Shown here piece by piece: positions 56,201 through 64,000 of a stretch of DNA of 64,000 nt; the first letter of the stretch is position 1; the number at the start of each line of letters is the position of its first letter. The stretch is from Azolla caroliniana (Eukaryota > Polypodiophyta). The stretch covers positions 620,001 through 684,000 of the forward strand of contig JBHGNT010000014.1 of assembly GCA_043228905.1 (NCBI GenBank). The letters are read 5' to 3'. The position numbers were made by a program, and so were the translations under genes. A model generated the notes under the pieces. It was not told where the DNA came from and did no database searches. It was given only the letters and a program-made list of their open reading frames with translations.

Positions 56201-56869
56201 AACATATTTGAAATGCAAGATATGATATATAAAACACTTAAAAAGGAGAATTCTGGATTTTATATAGGAAGTAGAGATATCATCAGATAGAGAACATGAA
56301 CTCTTACAACAAGTCTCAGAGCTACAAAACAGGTCAAGCAAAAAACCCGCTCACCCAAACTTTTTTGTTTTTCTTCTATATTTGCCCAAAGGAAAAGAAA
56401 TCTTTTTTTTTTTTTAATCTTATGCTGTGATGAATATATCTTTGTTTTTCGCGGATTTTTTGGCAGGCTTGTGAGCTTGGTGGATGAATTGCAGACCCAA
56501 AAGCTCAAAAATATTTCTGTATTGCTCCATCACTCCTTTTTAAATATTTCGTTCAAATTTTTATTGTTTTATATCTTAAACATTTCTTGTTGCATGGAAA
56601 AACAAAATCTCAGAACTCTGAAATCTCCGAAAAGAATGACTATTCATTAAAATTGCCAAATATATTGGCTAATTTTCCTAAAAACAGAGGAAGATTATTA
56701 ACTGAAATTTCCGAAAAAGATTTCAATACTAAAACTGAAAAGATAGAAATATTATATTGTAATTTGGTTTCCATTGTATCCGACGCAGCTTGAACGACAA
56801 CTGAATGCTCTATATAATAAAAAGGAGGAAGAAAGGATACGAAGAGAAGATGAGGCCAACGAAGACTAG
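50296..56869 (+). CDS. STE20/SPS1-type Ser/Thr kinase (BLUS1/fray2-like), 21 exons
   Basis: Coding exons: 50296-50466, 50964-51218, 52468-52592, 52693-52737, 52900-52981, 53083-53151, 53269-53439, 53529-53594, 53683-53751, 53843-53983, 54066-54142, 54242-54574, 54703-54851, 54943-55028, 55518-55562, 55646-55750, 55863-55914, 56049-56122, 56268-56332, 56467-56518, 56789-56869. They total 2,313 bp, 770 residues, with all phases consistent. Kinase domain about 17-290: glycine loop GQGASALVY, Lys46 (VAIKVL), Glu63, HRD with Asp140, DFG with Asp158, and the STE20 signature GTPCWMAPE. The C-terminal part is acidic/Ser-rich with KGRFSVTS, and ends in a coiled coil. Relatives include Arabidopsis BLUS1, a guard-cell blue-light kinase; the greater length fits the BLUS1-related 'fray2' group better. 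The substrate cannot be told from sequence. Introns after exons 13 and 17 use GC donors. Confidence 0.93.
51690..51960 (-). mobile_element. RTE-type LINE fragment in kinase intron 2
   Basis: The minus strand, read across three frames, gives reverse-transcriptase text of the RTE kind: SKAF near 51,930, [14 protein letters not shown], then [10 protein letters not shown] (the GVKQGCPLSP motif) and a LFDTYIDAL-like end. Only about 90 residues of RT remain, with shifts and stops. It lies inside intron 2 (51,219-52,467), antisense to the kinase gene. Confidence 0.7.
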
Positions 56870-57110
56870 CGCAGTGTTTGTTTTGTGCACCATTTGTATA
56901 TATATAATATCAATTAATTTTCTTTCTTTACTGTAACACTTTCCTGGAGACGTCCCGGCCACATTTTTTTGTTTTCCATCATATTGGAAGCGTGAAGAGC
57001 CGCACGTAACATGTCAATTTCTACTAAGAGTTTTTGTATAATCTTTACACATGATGAAAAAAATTTGTATGCAAGAAAATATTTTCTTTAGAATCTAGAG
57101 GGTAAGAAAA
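56870..57110 (+). other. Probable 3' untranslated region of the kinase gene
   Basis: T-rich sequence after the TAG at 56,867-56,869, with TGTAA- and ATATAATAT-type plant poly-A signal elements. The end is not defined by the sequence. Confidence 0.35.
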
Positions 57111-59853
57111 AGAAAGATTACTCTTTGAGTTGTAACATAAAATGCTCCTTATTTGTCTTTCTTATGGAAGGAGCAGTCAAAATGCCCAACAAAGTGCATA
57201 TTACGTTCAATAAGAGCAACCAGTATTTTTTGCTTCAGTTTATCAATGAAATTGGGCTTGTGTGCACATGCTTTCGATGCATGCAATTATATATTTTCTA
57301 TATTCCGAGACATTAACTTGATTGTGATAAATTATTTAACAGTCTTAATTGACACTTGTTAAGTGGAGAGGTAAATAATAAGCAAAATGAGTTTTACTCT
57401 ATGAAGAGATAATGATCATTATTAGTTCCTACATAACAGGTGCCAAGTTAGGAAGTAATCTGATTGCTCACTTAGCATCCTATACTTGTAGACAATTACA
57501 ATAGAGTTCCATTAAGCTAAGGTTGGACTCAATCTTGGTGCAGGCAATTCTAAAGGGATATATTGTTCAAATAACATCTTGATTCATTCAAAGCATCAAC
57601 TTAAACAAAGAATTTGATGTAGAGAGCACTTTCTCCTTTCTAGAAAGGAATCAACTTACAATTTGTAAAGAAAGGATTGCACGGGATTTGTTGCATTTTT
57701 CAAGCTGCAAGAGGTACTAATAAAACCCAACAACAAAATTTCTAACTTACATACTTATTTTGTATAGACTTTGGATCCTCATGTATTATAAACAATCTTT
57801 AAGAGAGTATAACATTATATATAACCATATTTCTTTGCAAAACACATGTCATGTCACAAATGTGGAACAAGGAGAAGAAGCCACAATCATGGAACCATAC
57901 ATACGAAGTTACTAACTTCCGTCATAGGAGGTAGGGCAAGATGGAGATGAGGACTCGTAAAAGCATTGATGTTACGATGATTCTAAGAACATGTCATACT
58001 TTTAGACGTTTTAGTTTGATATTATTCAACCTATCTACTTGTTTTGATAAAATAGCTTTATTGGTTTTATGACACATTTTCCATAATATAAGGAGAGAAA
58101 GTCATAGCATTGTTAAACATAAGAGTAATAATAGCTTAAAAGTTCCTAACAAATTCATATTCATGCATTGCTACCTAGTCGACCTACAATCTTAATGTTG
58201 TAACTCAATAGTTTCATCACTACATCATCAACATCCTTAATAAGGTTTTGAATGTCTAACGAATTTCCTAGCTATGTCTTAGGAAATGTTCAAGCATGTC
58301 TATAAGCTTTGATCAAATCTTGATTTGTACATTGTTGGACTTTGTCTTGTTGTTCATTTGTTATTGCACTTCAAATCTAAAAAAATCCCCTTTATGGAAT
58401 ACTCTCTTTGGCCAATTTGATTTATTCAAAATTCCTCCTTTTGAACCTATTCGAAAGGAGGAATTTTGAAATTTATGATGTGCCATCATTTCCAAAATGA
58501 ATTCATCATATTTCTAACAAATTTCCTCTAAGATGGGCATCAAATATTGCAACTACATGTTTGTATGTAATTGAGGATATCATGTGGGGTCGTAATCTAA
58601 AAAACTGGGCCTTTCTTATTACATTTACTTTTTCTGATTGTATTGGCAAAATGCTTCTATGTGCATGATTAATGTCAAGAAAATTTTAACGTTGGAAGGT
58701 GCACAAACTATCTCCTCCCCTTCGATATGTGCAATATCCATGATCCAATCAACCCATTGCTTCGTAAATTAACTGGATTGTATAGTTTATCTAAGATGCT
58801 AACCTTATGTATTTGGTTGAATTGTGAATTGAGAGAATATGTATGGTCATTCAACTTGTACAGAAAGTAACATAGACTTTTAAAGCAACTCTTTACTAAC
58901 ATATCATGGATGTTGACATGTTTGTATTTGCATGCTAGGGGTTCAAAAGTCTTATTGTTTTGTATTTCTTCTTGGAAGGTCGCCACTTGTTGAAGCACTT
59001 TGAGGTTTCCTTTTTCAAACTAAAAGTGGAATATCTTAAGCCTTATGAAATATTATTTGGTACATTTTGCCAAGTGTATAGAAACGTCCTTGACCAAATT
59101 AAAAATCCATAGATGTCCAGATAAATATTTGCAATCAGTGAGTATGTAGATTCTTGAAACTGCAAAAAGGTTTGAGCACACGGAACTAAACAACCGAAAT
59201 AGTATTTAATCAACCGATACATTAAAAGTCAATATCCATCAATGTGCTTTATTCATGGTTCATCATTTTGTCCACATAGTCAAGCTAAAACCCAAGGCAT
59301 ACAACATCAAATGTTATTCTAAATAAAACACAATGTGACATAAATGCAAGAAGCTTTAAACTTAATGAACATCACTTTGCTTAATATATACTAGTGAAGT
59401 ATCTCAAGGAAAACATTTCCATGAAGTATAAACAAGTTATATGTTGAATGCGATGAGCTCACATAGGCTTGGTGTAGAAGTGATAGGTGGACAAATATCC
59501 AATATTACCTTAGGAATCTTGTGACTATTTGAAGGATTTGTGCTGGAGGGGGCTGCAAATATCAAGACTCAAATGTTGCATTAGGTCGGATTAAATATTG
59601 TACATGGGATTCTAGGTGCTAAAGTAATCGACTCTTAGGTCACATGGTGCTAAAGTAATCAACTTTTATCAATAAATATCATCTATGTGTTGTGGACCAA
59701 CAAAATACTCCCACCATTAGAGTTGTTATAGTTGCAACCAAAATTAGATTGAACAACAATGTTTGTAACCAAATCAAAATTTCTAACAACAATATGACAA
59801 GTGATAAGTCACAATGTTTCAATCTTTCTCAACATGGAATGATCAACAATCAT
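57111..59853. other. AT-rich intergenic DNA, no gene recognised
   Basis: About 2.7 kb without a recognisable frame, RNA gene or repeat pair. A GTGCTAAAGTAATC motif occurs twice about 30 bp apart (59,617-59,662). The minus-strand frame of 96 codons at 58,708-58,998 has no motif I know. Confidence 0.55.
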
Positions 59854-59987
59854 GTTGGAAAATTATTTGAATAGCTTTCAAAACATATATTGTTATCAAA
59901 TTTACATTGCTAAAAATAAGATGTTATCAAATTTACTTAGCACAATGTGTATCTAGAGTCTTGATATAATTTTGGAAATTACGTCCT

Positions 59988-60032
<45 letters not shown>

Positions 60033-60072
60033 TGTTCTCTGTTTTATGCTTCCGCAAACACTCACGTTTACA
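59854..60072 (+). repeat. CopD 5' LTR (left end uncertain)
   Basis: The right end (GTTTACA, 60,072) is set by the primer site that follows. The TG start is uncertain; TGTTGGAAAAT at about 59,854 is one candidate. A TATAATTTTGG box and a long CT run (59,990-60,028) lie inside. Confidence 0.55.
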
Positions 60073-60084
60073 TGGTATCAGAGC
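60073..60084 (+). promoter_or_regulatory. CopD primer binding site (tRNA-iMet)
   Basis: Perfect TGGTATCAGAGC directly after the LTR end. Confidence 0.93.
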
Positions 60085-60167
60085 GCGAGGGTTGAGAACC
60101 TCTGCTGCAGACATTTAACTCTTGAGAAGAAAACCCGAACAGGTCGAAAACAGACACAGTAGAAGAC

Positions 60168-63100
60168 ATGGATAGAGGCATGGCTACGTCGCTCCCGGTG
60201 GAGAAGCTCGACAGGAGCAACTACGCATCCTGGTCTTACAAGATGCACCAATACCTGCTTGGACACGGGTACTGGAGTTATGTCGAAGGAGCGAATGATG
60301 CGGCACCCGACTCGGCACACAAGGACTTCCCGGTATGGGAACAGGCGGCAAGCAGGGTGATGTACTGCTTCGCGTCCAGTGTCGGCGATCAACTGCTCAG
60401 CCACATCCGTGACGCCAAGACACCGAAGGATGCTTGGGGGAACCTGAAAAAGGTTTTCGCCGCAAGAACCACTGCCCGGAAGCTGCAACTCAGAAAGGAG
60501 TTGAGCAATGTTCGACCGAAGAACATGTCCGTGGCAGACTACACGGGCCGGATAAAGGAGATCTTCGACTCCCTCGCCTCTATCAAATGTTACCGTAGAG
60601 GAAGACGAGATGGTGCAGGTATGTCTCGGAGGCCTGGCATCCAAGTTCGGAGCGTTCCGGACTGCGGTGTGTACAAGGGAGAATACCCCCTCATTCTTCG
60701 ACTTACAGTCGATGCTCCTTGTAGAGGAGAACCACGCCGGTGCATCTACCAGTGCATCCCCGGACAGCCGAATGTTGTACACGGGAACGGATCGGTTTCG
60801 TGGGCGTGGTGAAAGAGGAGGGTCGGCACGCAATGGAGGCGGCCGACAAGAGCAGGAACGGAGGCACTATGAGTGTGTCGACAGCAGTTCCGGGACTTCC
60901 ACAAGCAGGGGGAGTCAAGGCGGTGCCGGAGGCCGGCAAGACAAATCCGCTACGGAATGCTGGTACTGTGGCAAAAAAGGCCACAGGGAAAGCGAGTGCT
61001 GGAGAAAGCGTGCCGATTCGGACAAATCCGGATCCGGCAAGACCGGTAAGGATGGCCGGCAAAACTCGCACTACGCAAACGGATCAGGAGGATCCGGAAC
61101 CGGAAAGGCCGATAAGGGGCCAGCCTTGGTGATGAATCACAAGGCAAACTCAATGAAGAAGACCACTTCCAAAACGGAGGAAGTGTGGTATGTTGATTCC
61201 GGCGCGTCAAACCACATGACGAGCCACAAAGAGTGGTTCTCCTTTCTGGAGAAACCGGATCGACCAGGAGTAGTCGAAACCGGAGACGACACTCCTCACC
61301 CAATCGTGCACGTCGGAGAAGTCCCTCTAAGCCACGTCAGACAGAAAGGGAAGCTGATGAACGTATTACACGTCCCGACAATCACGAAGAACCTGGTGTC
61401 CGTCGGTCAGATTGTCGACCAGGGGATGCAGGTGCGGTTTACGCACCTCGGGTGCTTCATTGAGGATGAGGGCGAAGTCATTGCGCAAGGGCGCAGAGAC
61501 GGGAGGATGTTTATCCTCAACACCAATGACTTTGGCACCGCTCTGTTCGCGGAACGACAGAAGGTCGAGTCGGACATCGACCTGTGGCACAAGCGGATAC
61601 GCCACATCAACTACCAGAGGCTTCAAGACCTGCAAACGAAACAAGTCGTTTTCGGTTTGCCGAAGTTCAGCGGCCGGAGAGCCGAAATTTGTGAAGCCTG
61701 CCAACTTGGGAAGCAACACTAGCTTCCATTCCCCACCGAACGGAACCGGAGCCGTAACAAGCTCGATCTCATCCATTCGGATGTGTGGGGACCGGCACAA
61801 AGTGTAAGCCTTGGCGGGAGCCGATACTTCGTCTCCTTCTTCGACGACTATACTCGACATACTTGGATCTACCTCATTGAGCGGAAGAGCGAAGTCTTCG
61901 ACTGTTTCCGGAGCCTCCAGAAGATGGTGGAACGGGAATCGGAGAGGAAGATCAAATGCCTTCGGTCGGACGGTAGAAAGGAATATTTTTCCGGCCAATT
62001 CACTAGTTATCTGCAGCAGAAGGGAATTCGGCGAGAGTTCAGCTGCAGATACACACCGGAGCAAAACGGTGTGGCCGAAAGGAAGAACCGGACACTCGTC
62101 GAAGTGGCAAGGGCAATGCTGGAGGAGAAGAGCATGCCCCGGTTCTACTGGGCGGAGGCGGTCCGGACGGCCGTCTACATACAAAACCGAATTGGTGACA
62201 AGGTGTCAACTCATGAGCTGTATTTCGGGCGCAAGCCGAACTTAAGACACCTTCGGATATTCGGCAGCATAGCGTATATGCATGTGCCGGATCAGAAGCG
62301 GAGAAAGCTAGATGCAAAATCGGAAAAATGCATCCTAGTCGGCTATGCTGAAGAGCAAAAGGGGTATAAGTGCTATAACCCCCGGACGAAGGAAGTCCGG
62401 GTTAGCCGGGATGTCGAGTTCGATGAATCGGCATCCTGGTACTCCGTACCGACTCCGACTTCCGATCCCGACCCAATGTCGGAAGATCAGGCCAGTGAGC
62501 CTGAATCAACCCTGGCAGAGGATGATGATGCCGGGACTCAAGATGAGAGTCCGGAATCGTTACGGTTGAGTGGACCGAACGAGCGACTGAGTCGGTTGGA
62601 CCAGTCGGATGAAGAGACGGCAAGTGGTTGAGACTCTGCCGTGCTCTCCCCGCGCAAGGCACCGAGGAAACGGTTCACGCGCAAAGAGAAGGGGAAGAGG
62701 AAGATGCCGGAATTCGAAACCGGCAACGATGAGTCAGATTGGTGCGTATCCGACTCCGGAAAGGAGAAAGGCGGATCTTCGGCAACGAAGACCGAACGGG
62801 CCAAGAAGGGCCTCAAATCAGGTGACGGTGCGTTGCGCCGATCAACCTGCCAGAAGGATCCCGTCACGCGGTACGGGTAAATGAATACATGGCGCATCAT
62901 TATGCGTACATGAATAAGGTGACAGAAGTGCGTGAGCCAGAGAGCTACGCAGAAGCGGCAAAGGACACGAATTGGCGTGCCGCTATGGACGAAGAAATGC
63001 GGGCACTCGATGCCAACGAAACTTGGGACCTAGTTGATCCTCCCCGTCACTGTAAACCGATCGGATGCAAGTGGGTGTACAAGGTCAAGTACAACGCCGA

Positions 63101-64000
63101 CGGTTCTGTTAACTGGTACAAAGCCTGGTTAGTGGCGAAGGGATATGCGCAGACACACGGAATCGACTACGATGAGACCTTCGCTCCTGTGGCGAAGATG
63201 ACGACGGTTCGGTTGGTACTGGCGGTTGCTGCGGCAAGGGGGTGGCATCTTCACCAGATGGATGTGAAGAACGCCTTCCTTCAAGGAGATCTTGAAGAAG
63301 TAGTCTTTATGACTCAGCCCCTCGGATTTCAATCGGAGATGAACAAATCGGCGGTATGCCGACTGAAGAAGTCGCTTTACGGCTTGAAGCAAGCCCCCCG
63401 AGCTTGGAACGCGAAGATCACGCACCGGTTGTGTAAGCTGGGGTTTGCTGTCTCTAAGTCGGACTCTTCGTTGTTCATCCGGCAAGGCTTTGACGGTCCG
63501 GTATGTATACTCTTGTATGTGGATGATTTAGTCATCATCGGACCAGGTCTTCCCGAAATCAACCGCGTCAAGTCCCAGTTGTCGGACGCATTCGAAATGA
63601 AGGACCTAGGGGACCTTCATTATTTTCTTGGGATCGAAGTGATCCAGACCCCCGACGGCATATTGCTCTCACAACGACATTACGTGTTGAATATGATGTA
63701 TAAGTTCGGCATGACGGATTGCCGACTTGTCTCCACACCCCTGGACTGGAACCAGAAGCTCCGTCCCAACTCCGGACTGGCCTGGAATGAGAAACGGTTC
63801 CGACAGGTTGTCGGAAGCCTGATCTACTTAACCATCACCCGCCCCGACATCAGCTATCCGGTCGGCATGGTAAGTCAGTTCATGCAGAAGCCGACCGTGG
63901 AGCACCTTTAGTGCGCGCAACGAATATTACGGTATGTCAGTGGCACTAAGGACCGGGGACTGCTATACCGGTGAGGTATACCCGAAGAGCTTGTCGGTTA
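60168..64000 (+). pseudogene. CopD gag-pol, degenerate, runs off the window
   Basis: Gag starts at ATG 60,168 (ATSLPVEKLDRSNYASW). A frameshift lies near 60,590, then the knuckle CWYCGKKGHRESEC, protease VDSGASNHMTSHKEWF, and integrase (DLWHKRIRH, CEACQLGKQH; core HSDVWG). Stops: TAG 61,720-61,722, TGA 62,629-62,631, and a one-base deletion near 62,875 that ends a frame at TAA 62,878-62,880. Then RT is clean over 62,889-63,911 with NAFLQGDLEEVVFM and LLYVDDLVIIG. A TAG at 63,909-63,911 (TGG expected) and later stops follow in the RNase H start. It belongs to the same family as CopC. The 3' half is outside the window. Confidence 0.93.

Overview
This is nuclear DNA of a flowering plant. The evidence is plant-type Copia and chromodomain Gypsy LTR retrotransposons, short CCCTAAA telomere-type repeats, and one 21-exon gene for a plant STE20/SPS1-type kinase (BLUS1/fray2-like). 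I cannot name the species.

Layout. Positions 1-42,627 are almost entirely nested retrotransposons. A decayed Copia remnant (1-455) is followed by two tandem copies of an A+C-rich unit of about 2.17 kb with telomere-like repeats. The second copy is split by a young Copia element, CopA (2,919-8,410). Then come the LTR and gag stub of another Copia, CopE (10,062-11,190), and a plus-strand chromovirus, GypA (11,191-30,053, 5' LTR lost). GypA is itself split by a very young, non-chromodomain Gypsy, GypT (11,274-20,106, identical LTRs, a large extra ORF), and by a decayed Copia, CopB (21,925-26,859). GypA abuts an older minus-strand relative, GypC (30,054-30,833 and 36,502-37,456), whose gag is split by GypB (30,834-36,501), a near-complete element of the same lineage. 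CopC (38,135-42,627) lacks reverse transcriptase and carries a solo LTR in its own 3' LTR. AT-rich intergenic DNA and a simple-repeat block lead to the kinase gene (50,296-56,869). More AT-rich DNA follows, and then the 5' part of a degenerate plus-strand Copia, CopD, which runs off the right edge.

How parts work together. GypA, GypB and GypC form one lineage with three control signals readable in the DNA. (1) Gag and pol are joined by a -1 frameshift cassette: slippery GTTAAAC, a 6-nt spacer and an 11-bp hairpin. (2) There is no tRNA primer site. Instead, the bases 2 nt inside the 5' LTR are complementary to the predicted 5' end of the element's own RNA, and the two halves covary between GypB and GypC, as in Tf1-type self-priming. 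(3) The outer end of every LTR carries an antisense tRNA-like A box/B box. This lineage is the best candidate here for something undescribed.

The one clear host gene is the kinase. Its reconstructed reading frame is 770 codons with all key catalytic residues. Two of its introns appear to use GC donors. Intron 2 holds an old RTE-type LINE fragment, and the upstream leader region contains a diverged tandem repeat.
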